Below, in pieces: positions 1-11,660 of a DNA stretch of 64,000 bases. The number at the start of each line of letters is the position of its first letter. Within the stretch, counting starts at the first letter, position 1. Location of the stretch: positions 73,569,345 to 73,633,344 of the forward strand of contig NC_092794.1 in assembly GCF_918797505.1 (NCBI RefSeq), written 5' to 3'. The position numbers and the translations under genes are program-made. The notes below the pieces were generated by a model, which made no database searches, had not been told where the DNA came from, and saw nothing but the letters and a program-made list of their open reading frames with translations. This stretch comes from Bemisia tabaci (lineage: Eukaryota > Arthropoda > Insecta > Hemiptera > Aleyrodidae).

Positions 1-566
1 TTGGTCCTAATCGTAGATCATACAAAAAAGCTGAATCTAAACATAACTAAATTTTGGACGGCGATGTTCTTTAATGTATTATGAATATAATAATGTGGTC
101 TAGTGAGTTATGACGGCGTAAAATGGTTATCAAAATTTAAAACTTTATTTTCCTTGAATTCAAGCTGTCGTTCTGGGTCTACGGTAGGGACAAAAAGTCT
201 GAAAAACGTTATGAGTTATTTGAACCGACAGACATTTTCTCATCTAAATTTCACGCAGAGCAAGATTTGAGCAACGAAAATTACTGACAGTAACTCCTAT
301 CCACGATACTACCGTAACACTTCAGAAAGAGGCGAGACCCTTAACTTCTTCTTTTCTTGAAATGGTTACCTCTCTTTTGAAATGCATCGTCCGAACGATA
401 TGAAAAAATGGTGAATATTTTTTAAAAATTTCAAGTAACTTTATCCAATGTTTCAAAAAATTATAACAGACATTTTAAAAATAATACCGAATAATTTTTT
501 TTTTTTAAATTATCGTTAAAATTTATTAGCCGGACTCTCGTCAGGCACTTTCGAATTGTTTTTAAG
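1..566. other. No feature recognised
   Basis: AT-rich sequence with poly-A/T runs near 420-520. No coding frame, repeat boundary or RNA signal was seen before the palindrome that starts at 567. Confidence 0.4.
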
Positions 567-780
567 TTCCGAAAAACAGGGTTTTTAAATAACTAATAGA
601 CGATCGGTCCCTCAAAAAAATCAAATTCATTTACAAACTTTTTTGAAGGGAGTGCACCTTTTAGTCCACAAAAATTGCTAGATTCCTATCGTTTTTATTT
701 CGCTTAAAATTCTTTCAACACTCCGGCAAGAAAATAATCGAGAAAACCATAAAATACTCAGATGACACCCCATCCCTTCT

Positions 781-1175
781 TAGAGTGCCTATATAGCGAA
801 AGTCTGGACGGATCGCTTCATGGAGGGCTTAAGGTCCACAAGTGCAGCCATTCTTCTAATCAACTTCTAACACAAAATTTCACGGCCAGTCTGCAGAATC
901 TGCGCGCAGATTCCCATTCTAATCAAGATGGCCAAGAATGTGCATAAATAAGGGTTCTTCCGCAAAAATGAGTAAATTTATGCAAAAACTAAGTCAAATA
1001 CGTGCTTTATAAACGACGGTTCCTAACAGTTGTATTAAGGAATCGCTCTGAACAATTGAAAATCATAGGTTGACTGCATTTCTGGGCCCTAACTTTATTC
1101 GCGGAGGCATCAATGAAGGCCTGATGGATTTTTGAGTTTCACATCAGTCTATATTCTCGCTACATTGGTACTCTA
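781..1175 (+). mobile_element. hAT-like MITE (TAGAGTACC family), degenerate, left-arm copy
   Basis: It begins TAGAGTGCCTATATAGCG and ends CTCGCTACATTGGTACTCTA. Flanks are TCCCTTCT and TCCCTTCC, an 8-bp target-site duplication with one mismatch. The interior matches the complete copy at 51299-51674. Its mirror image lies at about 2744-3138 because the whole segment was inverted and duplicated. Confidence 0.8.
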
Positions 1176-1361
1176 TCCCTTCCTAGCTATTCTATATTTC
1201 ACCAGAACGGCTAAATGTTTTGAGTAGGATTTTCATCTGATTCTATGGATGTAGAAAGGGAGAAAAAGGAGGGGACTTGGAAAAAATTGGCTCTGATTAA
1301 CAATCAAAAATTCTTCCCACCCGGGCAAAAGTAAGGTACCTATAAATTTCTAAAGTACATA

Positions 1362-2558
1362 CAGGGTGTCCCAAAAGTCCGCACCCCCCCCCTCGTAACT
1401 TTTGAACGGTTAGAGATAGAAAAACGAAACTTTTGGAATGTCTCTATCTTAAAAGGAACCGTCTTCTAGGGGGGTCCAAATTTTTGTCCCCCCCTCAGGG
1501 GGGCGTGGGGCCCCCAGCTTTTTTTTCAAATGGTAACCCCTATCTTGTGATATATCATTAGAAAGAGCATAAAAAACCTAGAATTTTGGCGCAAACCGCA
1601 GATCAATATCTTAATTTTTGATCGAGTTATGATAGGTCAAAGGTCATATTTGACCTTTTATCAAAAAATCATAACTCCGGTTCAAATTATCGTAAAGGAA
1701 AAAATAAAACGGGAAAATTTACCAAATTGTAAGCACTTATAAGTAAAAATCACACAAATCACTTCAAACTAACTTTAAGGGGGGGTTTTGGACCCCCAAA
1801 TACGTCATTTTAAAGGTCATGCGATTTTTCCGCGAAATAAGCCAATTTCTCTTACTTTGCCTCAACATTATCTTGGTATGTTCAAAATTAGTACAACATT
1901 GCGTTTTCAAGTCCCCAACAAAGTTCAAAAAACGAAATTTAAGGTGACTCAATCCAAGCATTTACATTTCGTTTTTTTTTTAAAAACTTTGTTCGAAATT
2001 TGAGGACTTGAAAACGCAATGTTGAACTAATTTTGAACTTACCAAGATAATGTTGAGGCAAAGTTAGGGGAAATTGGCTAATTTCGCGGGAAAATCGTAT
2101 GACCTTTAAAATGACGTATTTGGGGGTCCAAAACCCCCCTTAAAGTTAGTTTGAAGTGATTTGTGTGATTTTTACTTATAAGTGCTTACAATTTGGTAAA
2201 TTTTCCCGTTTTATATTTTCCTTTACGATAATTTGAACCGGAGTTATGATTTTTTGATAAAAGGTCAAATTTGACTTTTGACCTATCATAACTCGATCAA
2301 AAATTAAAATATTGATCTGCGGTTTGCGCCAAAATTCTAGGTTTTTTATGCTCTTTCTAATGATATATCACAAGATAGGGGTTACCATTTGAAAAAAAAG
2401 CTGGGGGCCCCACGCCCCCCTGAGGGGGGACAAAAATTTGGACCCCCCTAGAAGACAGTTCCTTTTAAGATAGAGACATTCCAAAAGTTTCGTTTTTCTA
2501 TCTCTAACCGTTCAAAAGTTACGAGGGGGGGGGGGGTGCGGACTTTTGGGACACCCTG
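1362..2558. mobile_element. Palindromic mariner-like element, CAGGGTGTCC ends (family I)
   Basis: The two ends read CAGGGTGTCCCAAAAGTCC and its reverse complement, each next to TA. The whole element is one inverted repeat meeting at about 1960. Each arm has a poly-C/G tract just inside the end, a CCCCCCT/AGGGGGG block, and a stretch with the wording GCGCAAACCGCAGATC. There is no transposase frame. TA at both ends and similarity of the termini to the decayed mariner at 32.5 kb suggest a non-autonomous mariner/Tc1 derivative. Confidence 0.75.
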
Positions 2559-3352
2559 TATGTACTTTAGAAATTTATAGGTACCTTACTTTTGCCCGGG
2601 TGGGAAGAATTTTTGATTGTTAATCAGAGCCAATTTTTTCCAAGTCCCCTCCTTTTTCTCCCTTTCTACATCCATAGAATCAGATGAAAATCCTGCTCAA
2701 AACATTTAGCCGTTCTGGTGAAATATAGAATAGCTAGGAAGGGATAGAGTACCAATGTAGCGAGAATATAGACTGATGTGAAACTCAAAAATCCATCAGG
2801 CCTTCATGATGCCTCCGCGAATAAAGTTAGGGCCCAGAAATGCAGCCAACCTATGAATTTCAATTGTTCAGAGCGATTCCTTAATACAACTGTTAGGAAC
2901 CGTCGTTTATAAAGCACGTATTTGACTTAGTTTTTGCATAAATTTACTCATTTTTGCGGAAGAACCCTTATTTATGCACATTCTTGGCCATCTTGATTAG
3001 AATGGGAATCTGCGCGCAGATTCTGCAGACTGGCCGTGAAATTTTGTGTTAGAAGTTGATTAGAAGAATGGCTGCACTTGTGGACCTTAAGCCCTCCATG
3101 AAGCGATCCGTCCAGACTTTCGCTATATAGGCACTCTAAGAAGGGATGGGGTGTCATCTGAGTATTTTATGGTTTTCCCGATTATTTTCTTGCCGGAGTG
3201 TTGAAAGAATTTTAAGCGAAATAAAAACGATAGGAATCTAGCAATTTTTGTGGACTAAAAGGTGCACTCCCTTCAAAAAAGTTTATAAATGAATTTGATT
3301 TTTTTGAGGGACCGATCGTCTATTAGTTATTTAAAAACCCTGTTTTTCGGAA

Positions 3353-4886
3353 TCTGTATCTTCCACCTGTATCTACCACCCTGTATCTTCGTTTCGGCTG
3401 GGTTAAGTGGTTTCATTGAGGCAACACATTCTCTTAAAAGTACGATCATGCCTTTAAATTTTTCTAACGAAGAAAATTGATTCGTCTATGGATGTGCTGT
3501 AAGACTCAAAGTTTTCCTGCATTAATCACTGTTGCGCACAGGTAGCAGTAATAATTTTTCTCTGGTACTTTACATCTTTTTATTACATAAGCCTGTTTTT
3601 TTGCATGCTCACCATGCATAAACATTAAAGATTCCGCAGTCAACCGATGAAGGCCACAGTCCATTCAGGATAGGCGCAATGCTGTGAGCCATAATTATTA
3701 ACTCACAATCATACCTCGTGTAAGTTACTCGCCGATGATACTTCTTAAGTGAACTTGAAAATCTGATGCAAAAAAGAAGAGGACACAAGCTGGCTTTGCC
3801 ACGACCTAAAATAAAACCTCTAAAATAACAGAAAGGCAAAGTTTCAAACTTATAGGGGGAAAAACGCGGCAAAAAGCTCGTCACAGCTCGGCATAGACGC
3901 ATATAGTGTGACGTCATATCTCGATATAATTTCGATATCTCGAAAGTCGGAACGTGCCCCAACTGCAAAACAAACGACCATAGGTAAATCCGCGGGATAT
4001 AGGCAGGCGGGTGGAGGGATTTGCTTGATGACTACTTTTAAGTATGATGTTACGAGCTTATTATTATAGGTACCATCAATTCTTAAGAATGTGATCTCGA
4101 ACGTTGTGGTGAATGACGAGCTTTCAGCAATTTGAAGTTCCATGGATTAATTGTTTGGTTTCAGACTAGTTTTAGCATTCTTTCGTCAATTGTTCATTTC
4201 GGAGGTTATTCTTGTTTGTTAGGGCACGTGTCGACTTTCGAGCTATCGAGACGACAATATCAATCCGTGACGAAATGCGTCTACTGAGTTTACGAGGCGA
4301 ATTTCGTATTAAGGTTTCACCTGACGAGACATTTTTCAAAAACCTTTGTGAAAGAGGATAAAACTTGGCCTCAGAATAGTCTAAAATAAAATGTCTGAGC
4401 CCGTAGAATTTGTATTTTACCAGAGGAAATTTGGCCTCATTGAATTTTTTTAAATATGATTTTTCAAACCGGGGAAGTGCTAACAGATACAAGGAAAAAC
4501 AGTTTCATGTTTTGATCATGAATGTAAAAAGCCTTTTCATCGTCAAAATTGTAGAACAAAAATCAAGATTGTGCAAATATTCACTTGGTTGGCGGCAGAT
4601 AACTGGTTAAGGAACATTGCAATAGCACTGTTTCTTGATCGTAATGTTCCAATTTTTCCCCCTTTGTTTTCTTTTTTTTTTCCTTTTTTCTTTTTTTTCT
4701 TTAAATAGAAGCGAAAAGATCATTTTCAGTTGCTTGAAATTTCGATAAAATATTCTTGAAACATAGAGACTCGCATAGAAACATAAGCACTCGCTGGGGT
4801 CAGTTTTTAAAGCATAGCTTATCAAATAAAAAAATATTAAACAGGCCAAACATTTCTAGGATCATCTATCAAGGGGTGCCCTCGTT
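3353..4886. other. Unidentified intergenic sequence
   Basis: Minus-strand open frames of 119, 97 and 106 codons occur at 3609-3968, 3850-4143 and 4172-4492. They overlap in different frames, show no family motif I know, and no splice or start context favours them. A polypyrimidine run lies near 4658-4705. I do not call a gene here. Confidence 0.35.
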
Positions 4887-5100
4887 AATTATGTCGGTGT
4901 CCTTTTGTGTAGTCGCTGTAGCGCTAACTCTGTGATCGGGAGGTCCCGGGATCGAGTCCCGGCCAAGCGACCCGAGTTTGATGGGCTCAAATAATGGTTG
5001 TCTGGGACTGGTTGTAGGGGCGGAGGGGGGGGGGGGGGGACTAAAGCGCAAGGATTAGCCCTTGTGGGCTATTTGAAGTAGGAAAAAAAAAGAAAAATTC
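4887..5100 (+). mobile_element. tRNA-derived SINE copy
   Basis: The head resembles a tRNA: TAGTCGCTGTAGCGCTAACTC, then GATCGGGAGGTCCCGGGATCGAGTCCCGGCC, which carries a B box (GGATCGAGTCC). The body CCCGAGTTTGATGGGCTC...TGGTTGTCTGGGACTGG matches the copies at 36.9 and 41.4 kb. It ends in an A-rich tail (5083-5098). A poly-G expansion lies at 5026-5039. Confidence 0.75.
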
Positions 5101-5126
5101 CTCGTTTACTTCCCAGAAGATATTAA

Positions 5127-6530
5127 TAGAGTAAGTACCTATACAGGGTGATCCAAAAGTCCCTTCCACCCCCTCTAACTTTTTACCTAATTGAGGTAAA
5201 GATTTGAAACTTGGGGGATGTTCCTAGGTCAAAGGGAGCTACTTTTTGGCCCCCCTAAAATTTTCAGGGGGGCCCCCCTTGGGGGGGGGCAATGGACCCC
5301 AACTTTTAATTTTCAAATAGGAAGACCCCTTTTGTGATAGCTCGTTCGAAAGAGCATAAAAAAAGAAAACTTTTCGCGCAAACCCGAAGTCAATATCTCA
5401 AACCGTTCCAAAATGGCGGCCGGTTAAGTTCAAAATGGCTAAAAATTCACACCGGTTATTTGTCGATGGATTTGCGCGAAAATCGGTATGTAGGGGTATT
5501 TTGACACGAGAAAAACGAATTGAACGTTAGATTTTCAAAAAACCGAAATTTCCAAAATGGCCGCCGGTTAAAGTTCAAAATGGCCAAAAATTGATTATTT
5601 TGGAAATCTAAGTTCAAATGTGTTTATCTAATGCCAAAATATTCTCAAATTCCAAGTTTTAGGCAAATCTATCAGCAAAAAACCGAGGTGACAATTTTCG
5701 GTCATTTTGAACTTTAACCGGCGGCCATTTTGGAAATTTCGGTTTTTTGAAAATCTAACGTTCAATTCGTTTTTCTCGTGTCAAAATACCCCTACATACC
5801 GATTTTCGCGCAAATCCATCGACAAATAACCGGTGTGAATTTTTAGCCATTTTGAACTTAAACCGGCCGCCATTTTGGAACGGTTTGAGATATTGACTTC
5901 GGGTTTGCGCGAAAAGTTTTCTTTTTTTATGCTCTTTCGAACGAGCTATCACAAAGGGGGTCTTCCCATTTGAAAATTAAAAGTTGGGGTCCATTGCCCC
6001 CCCAAGGGGGGCCCCCCTGAAAATTTTAGGGGGGCCAAAAAGTAGCTCCCTTTGACCTAGGAACATCCCCCAAGTTTCAAATCTTTACCTCAATTAGGTA
6101 AAAAGTTAGAGGGGGTGGAAGGGACTTTTGGATCACCCTGTATAGCGAGAGTATGGACGGATCGCTTCATGGAGGGCTTAGGGCCCAAAAGTGCAGCCAC
6201 CCTTCTAACCAACTTCTAACGTACAAAATTTCAATGCTAGTCTGCACATTCCAATTCTAACCAAGATGGCTAAGAATGTACATACCTAAATGAGCGTTCT
6301 TCCGCAAAAATGAGTAAATTTATGCAACAAGTAAGTCAAATACGTGCTTTATAAACGATGGTTCGTAACAATTGTATTAGTAAAGCGCTCTGGGCTCTGG
6401 GTAATTGATGAGATTCATGTAGGTTGGCTGCATTTCTGGGCCCTAACTTTATTCGCGGAGACGTCGGTGAAGGCCTGATGGATTTTCGGAGTTTCACATC
6501 TGTCTATACTCTCGCTATACAGGTACTCTA
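5127..6530 (+). mobile_element. hAT-like MITE (TAGAGTACC family) split by a palindromic element
   Basis: Starts TAGAGTAAGTACCTATA and ends CTATACAGGTACTCTA. It is flanked on both sides by GATATTAA, a perfect 8-bp target-site duplication (5119-5126, 6531-6538). About 16 bases in, the element is interrupted at a TA by the 997-bp palindromic element at 5144-6140, after which the MITE resumes at TAGCGAGAGTATGGACGG. Confidence 0.88.
5144..6140. mobile_element. Palindromic mariner-like element, CAGGGTGATCC ends (family II)
   Basis: The ends read CAGGGTGATCCAAAAGTCCC and its complement, with TA duplicated on both sides (5142-5143, 6141-6142). The arms are almost identical and meet at about 5642. 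They include AAAATGGCGGCCGGTT blocks. Insertion into the hAT-like MITE is clean, so this event is younger than that MITE. No protein frame is supported; open frames seen on either arm are mirror images of each other. Confidence 0.85.
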
Positions 6531-7004
6531 GATATTAATTGCATTCGATATGAAGAACACGGATGACAAAAAAAAAAAAAAAAAAAAATAACAAATCAAA
6601 AGGCTTCGGATACTCGACGTCACAGATGAAATCCCTGAAAATTTTAAACAGCACTTTCAATAGTGTGCATCGTCACTTGCCTACTGCGGTTGTCAGAATT
6701 CAGATGACCTGCTCCGGAAAGTTACACGTCTAGGTTATCAATGTCACTCGTCCAGGTAGTTTTGTTCCTAGTGTCCACGCCAAATAAATTTACGCAATTC
6801 TTGACTGCAACAGAAGATCGTCTGACGTCACTTTTACAAGTAAAGTGACGGAGGAATCGAGATGTTGGATCTTCTATCGCAGTCTAAAACTGCGCAAACT
6901 TCACTTTTCTCCACCTATGCGCGGAGCGCACAGCTGCCTGGACGAATGACATTGGTAATGGTAACCCAGACGGCTAGACGTGTTACTTTCCGGAGCAAGT
7001 CATA
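6531..7004. other. Intergenic sequence with diverged older repeat
   Basis: The first 60 bases (GATATTAATTGCATTCGATATG, a poly-A run, then ATAACAAATCAAAAGGC) resemble 12310-12385, so the hAT-like MITE to the left seems to have landed in an older dispersed repeat. The rest holds nothing I recognise. Confidence 0.4.
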
Positions 7005-7846
7005 CAGGGTGTCCGTGTCCCACAAGTCCGTACCTACCCTCCTAGAATTTTCCGTAATTGAGCTATTGAGAAGAAACTTGAGGAATGTTTCTAGGTCAAA
7101 GAGAAGTACTTTTTGGCAAATCCAAAAACTGGGGACGCGGGGAGGTCCTAACTTGTTTTTCAAATGGATACCCCACCCCCTTGGGATACCTCGTTCGAAA
7201 GGCGATATAAAAAGTAATTTTTTCGCACAATCTGCAAGTTGCCATCTTTATTTTCTAAACCTCTAAATACTGAGTTTTGGGTAAATCCATCGAAAAAAAC
7301 TAAAATTCCAATTTCTCGCCATTTTGAAAACGCTAGGATGAATTTAAAAAATAAGACCAGATTTGTTTTTTCCATCCCTAAATATCCCCAGATACCACAA
7401 TTGATGCAAATACATTGGTAAACGGCACAAATACCAATTTTCCGTCATTTATAAAAAAAATTAGCTTTTTGCAAAAATCTCACCAGATTGATTATTTTCG
7501 TTTCAAAAACCCTCAGATGCTGAATCTTAAATAAATCCATCGATAAATAGGTAGCTACAATACCAATTTACCGCCTGTTACGGCCGCCATCTTGAATAAA
7601 ATAAAGATAGCGATTTGCGGATTGTGCGAAAAAATGTCTTTTTTTTATCCTCTTTCGAATGACGTATCGCAAGGGGGGTTGCCGTTTGAAAAAAGTTGGG
7701 GGCGCCCCCCCCCCCCCCCCAAAAAAAAATGTTGGATACGCCAAAAAGTAATTATCTTTGACCTAGAGACATTTTCCAATCTTCGCCGCAATAGCTCGAT
7801 TAGGGAAAATTTTAAAAGTGGAAGTATGGACTTTTGGGACACCCTG
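7005..7846. mobile_element. Degenerate palindromic CAGGGTGTCC element
   Basis: The left end CAGGGTGTCC is next to TA; the right end GGACACCCTG... is present as GGGACACCCTG next to CA, probably a mutated TA. Inner arms (GACCTAGAGACATTTTCC against GAGGAATGTTTCTAGGTC, and CTCGTTCGAAAGG against CTCTTTCGAATGA) still pair around a centre near 7425, but with many differences. It is older than families II and III. A poly-C/poly-A junction lies at 7707-7729. Confidence 0.7.
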
Positions 7847-8290
7847 CATGAATTTAGACCATCGCGGCGCGGCGCACGGTGGATCGAACCCTGCAAAAAG
7901 TCGGACATGGGCGTTTTTCACAAATAGTCGTTTCATTGACGTAGATGTCTTCACAGAGAGTTATATTTTACGATACGGGTATTGGTTTTCAATTTTTCAA
8001 TTCCAATTTAGCGCACACAGCCTCCCAAAGTGGCTCAGGCGCCACTCGAGAAATATTGCCTCACCTCGGAACAAACCTTTTCCCGGTTGGCATTTCCTCC
8101 CAATAGAAATAGAATTAGAATAGAAATAGAAAGAAATAGAAATAGAATTTATGACAATTTCTGATGATGGAAGCTTATTCTCCTCTTTAAGTAGAATATA
8201 TTTCACTAATAACATCTTAAAATATCGTCATTTTTATGCGCGGTACTTCTGCTGAAAAGTGCTTCCCTCAAAATCATAAAAAAAATAATA
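7847..8290. other. Unidentified sequence with a recurring GC-rich motif
   Basis: Contains GGCGCGGCGCACGGTGGATCGA at 7866-7887, a motif also found near 11919, 55492 and 57255. A run of AGAAATAGAAAT-like simple repeat lies at 8105-8150. No gene is supported. Confidence 0.4.
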
Positions 8291-9614
8291 CAGGGTTATC
8301 CAAAAGTCACTGACCACCCCTGTAACTTTTTTCCAAATTGAGATAGAAGTTTGAAACTTTGGGAATGTTCCTCGGTCTAAAGTAGCAACTTTTTGGTCCC
8401 CCCAAAATTTTGGGGGGCGGCCCCCCTTAAGGGGGGCGGGGGCTAACTTTTTTTTTTCAAATGGCAACCCCCCCTTTGTGATACCTCATTCGAAAGATAA
8501 TAAAAAAAGAAAATTTTTGGCGCAAACCGCAGGTCAAAATGTTCATTTTTGACAAAATGGCGGCCGGTCAAAGTTCAAAATGGCGGAAATTTGGCATCTC
8601 CGTTGTTTATTGACGGATTGGTGTGAAACTCGGAATTCTAGGGTTTTTTGAGATGAGAAAAACGATTCTGGCATTGGTTTTCCAGAAAAGTCAGTCTTTT
8701 GCAAAATGGCGGCGGTCAAAATGGCGGCCTAGAGCGGGAAGTGGATATTTAGGCTGCATATCGTTGGATTTGCATGAAACTTGGTATCCGGGGGTATTTC
8801 GGCACGAGAAGAACGAATCTTTCATTGGATATCTGAAATTTTGACAAATTCCAAAATGGCGGCGGAAAAATTGCGGGAAATCAGTTTTACGGCTGTTTAC
8901 CGATGGATTAGCATGAAATTATTTGATATTTCAAGAATCTAATGAAAGATTCCTTTTAATCCAGCCAAAAACCGCCAGGATATCGAATTTCATGCAAATC
9001 CATCGGTAAACAGCCGTAAAACTGATTTCCCGCAATTTTTCCGCCGCCATTTTGGAATTTGTCAAAATTTCAGATATCCAATGAAAGATTCGTTCTTCTC
9101 GTGCCGAAATACCCCCGGATACCAAGTTTCATGCAAATCCAACGATATGCAGCCTAAATATCCACTTCCCGCTCTAGGCCGCCATTTTGACCGCCGCCAT
9201 TTTGCAAAAGACTGACTTTTCTGGAAAACCAATGCCAGAATCGTTTTTCTCATCTCAAAAAACCCTAGAATTCCGAGTTTCACACCAATCCGTCAATAAA
9301 CAACGGAGATGCCAAATTTCCGCCATTTTGAACTTTGACCGGCCGCCATTTTGTCAAAAATGAACATTTTGACCTGCGGTTTGCGCCAAAAATTTTCTTT
9401 TTTTATTATCTTTCGAATGAGGTATCACAAAGGGGGGGTTGCCATTTGAAAAAAAAAGTTAGCCCCCGCCCCCCTTAAGGGGGGCCGCCCCCCAAAATTT
9501 TGGGGGGACCAAAAAGTTGCTACTTTAGACCGAGGAACATTCCCAAAGTTTCAAACTTCTATCTCAATTTGGAAAAAAGTTACAGGGGTGGTCAGTGACT
9601 TTTGGATAACCCTG
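8291..9614. mobile_element. Palindromic mariner-like element, CAGGGTTATCC ends (family III)
   Basis: The ends CAGGGTTATCCAAAAGTC and its complement are each flanked by TA. Arms of about 640 bp are nearly identical and meet at about 8952. They contain several AAAATGGCGGC(C/G) words. An identical 73-codon open frame occurs on both arms in mirror image, which reflects the inverted repeat and is not evidence of a gene. Confidence 0.88.
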
Positions 9615-10698
9615 TATAAGTAGACTTTTAACTACCTATTTACGCGTATTTACGGGAAACCTCTATAGAGCAGTGTTGACTGATCCCTGGAGATTCAGTA
9701 TCAAGAAAAATTGGCTGCTCCAAAGTGCCATTTTGGGAATAAAGCTCAAATGACTTTGAAAAAGTGAAATTTATAAAATGGTGGCTCGAGGGAATTTGAA
9801 TTCCATAGGTCTGCGGTGAATGAACACCGGACATTTGATAGGTGATCTGTAGGTAATTTTTAGTGCTGAGTCCGAAAATGACCTTGGTTTTTCTCCAAAA
9901 CCCACCGATTTTCCGGAAAATTGAGATTTTCCACTTAAAATGGACTTTTCGGGAAATGTGATTTTCCGCAAAACTGGTGTGTGGTGAAGAGAAACCAAGG
10001 TCATTTTCGAATCCAGGAAACAAAAATACATGGGTATACATGCCGCGCGTGGTTAAAAAAATGTCCACATTGTTTCAGATAACGGGGGTTTTCCTCTCAA
10101 ATGTCCTAATCAACGCATATGATACTAATCCGTTTGCTTTGCGTCTGAAAAGACGGGAAAATTATATCAAGTTGGTGTCTAATGGAGCATCTTTCATCTA
10201 CTACCTGCTGCTAAAGTCAAAAATGGCCTAAATTTTTTTCTATCTTCTAAATATTTCCCAAGAACTCGCGTTTTTTGGACATCGGATTTTTTTTTTTTAT
10301 GTTTAATTTTTTCGGAAAATTAGAAAATAATAGAGTAAATTGAGGTAATTTGAGCTTCAGCAGCAATCATTAAGCCGAAGAAGCTCCATTAGGTACTTAA
10401 GTATAAATAAAGGCAATGTACAGTGGTGACTCGCTGGGCCTTTAATTAGGAAGGCTCGGATAATGTATGATTTGTGTTGATTGATGTGAATTGATTTGTA
10501 TTTTTCTCTCATATTTTCCCCATTTTCTTTTGTAAGGGAGCTAAAGAGGTGCCCTTCAGGAATGAATGGGAAAGGAGGTCCTCTGTTTTCCTCTCAAAAT
10601 TTTCGGATTTCTTTTAATTCATTTTTTGGGGGAGAGGAGGGGGAAGGGTAAAATAGATGAGTAATAAACGTTTTATATACGATATTTAAACATTACTA
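9615..10698. other. Unidentified intergenic sequence
   Basis: A short imperfect hairpin pairs GAAAATGACCTTGGTTT (9876-9892) with AACCAAGGTCATTTTCG near 9993. Open frames on the minus strand (142 and 86 codons) overlap each other and have no recognisable motif. A G-rich tract lies at 10627-10648. Confidence 0.35.
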
Positions 10699-10813
10699 GC
10701 CGTTCTGAACGCGCCAAGCGCGTCCAGAACGGCCAGCCAAGGGGCTGCGCCCCCTGGACCCCCGATCACTCGCTACGCGAGTGACATTCGGCAGTCGGCT
10801 CGCTCCGCGAGCC
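10699..10813. repeat. Cluster of four consecutive GC-rich hairpins
   Basis: Four perfect or near-perfect stem-loops follow one another: GCCGTTCTG...CAGAACGGC (10699-10733), CCAAGGGGC-TGC-GCCCCCTGG (10737-10757), TCACTCGC-TAC-GCGAGTGA (10766-10784) and GGCTCGC-TCC-GCGAGCC (10797-10813). The last three have three-base loops. The segment is GC-rich inside AT-rich surroundings. I do not know its family; see findings. Confidence 0.75.
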
Positions 10814-11204
10814 ATTTTACTCAGTGATTGGACATTTAATCACTAAGATGTATACATTTTGGAGATTCTGGAGGCAAAAATGATTTCGTCACAGAACCTT
10901 GTTGCCGGAGCGTGCCATCATTTGCACGTGAATAGATGTGTGGAGATGAAGCGATGATGGGGATCGATCATTTCTTCAAAAACGCATTTGACTGGGACGT
11001 CATCCCATCGGGTGGCGGAAAAAGACAATCCATGGATCTTCTTCCGCGATTTGACTTGCTAAAGTAGCAAAAGTTCATCTTTACCGCTTAAGAAGATTAT
11101 TGGTGGCGTAAGGGTCTAAAAACTGCTCAACGATAGTAAAGTTCAAGTTCCGAATCGCAATGAGCCCACTCGTGTTTTTTTTTTATACTTTCATCGCATA
11201 TAAA
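10814..11204. other. No feature recognised
   Basis: Mixed-composition intergenic sequence with a short poly-T run near 11176. No coding signal or repeat boundary was seen. Confidence 0.35.
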
Positions 11205-11660
11205 TTTCTCAGATGTTTTTGTTTTATTCTCTCTGAGTACATATTAGTATAACATAGTATAGCATAGTACGTATTAGTATTAGTATCATATCCTCATTTC
11301 ATTTCCTTTCCCTTTCCTTTTTCCCTTTCTGTAGCACCTGTATCCATTTACAATCATTATTTTACAATAGCTTTCCCCTAGTATACAATTGATGCTTCAA
11401 ACGGAATCAGTTGTTTTAATGACATTTCGGGCTAAAAATCATGGGTTTTCCCAGGAAGGCAGTCGTCTCTCGTCCCTCCCGGACTCTATTGCTGCCAGAT
11501 AAGTTGCTTTTTTAGCACTTTTGCCGATTCAAATCCATGTAAAATATTCACATTTATCGCACAATCTGGCAACCTCTTGAGTGAAATAGAAAAAGGTAGA
11601 ATCGCTGAAACTCTGAATCCTTGGAAGTTTATATTAATGATGATATCGGGGAGAAAAGTC
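11205..11660 (+). repeat. Dispersed repeat, copy 1
   Basis: This stretch is similar, in the same order and direction, to 17385-17765. Shared stretches include TAGCTTTCCCCTAGTATACA, TTCAAACGGAA and GGTTTTCCCAGGAAGGCAG, with many substitutions and indels. No terminal structure was identified, so class and boundaries are unknown. Confidence 0.65.

Larger units (their letters stand above)
567..3352. repeat. 2.8-kb near-perfect palindrome, arms about 1.39 kb
   Basis: Bases 567-1940 reappear in reverse complement at about 1979-3352, with a loop of a few tens of bases around 1960. Homology stops sharply at 567 and 3352 (matching pairs sum to 3919). Each arm contains a degenerate hAT-like MITE (781-1175 and its mirror near 2744-3138) and half of a CAGGGTGTCC-ended element (1362-2559 overall). 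A few differences separate the arms, for example one missing base near 1111/2808 and one substitution near 1230/2693, so they are not exact machine copies. Confidence 0.9.

Noticed and set aside
567..3352. Palindrome as a pure sequencing or assembly artefact
   Set aside because: Missed-adapter reads can produce palindromes, but here the arms differ by several substitutions and indels and the outer borders are sharp, so I treat it as real while listing long-read checks.
3609..4492. Overlapping minus-strand frames of about 100-119 codons
   Set aside because: Three frames overlap, none shows a recognised motif, and this length is expected in non-coding DNA of this amount.
8623..9283. Two identical 73-codon open frames on opposite strands
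   Set aside because: They are mirror images caused by the palindromic element; no domain, no start context and no codon bias supports a gene. The same applies to the 61-codon pair at 762-947 and 2972-3157 and the 75-codon pair at 57956-58183 and 60012-60239.
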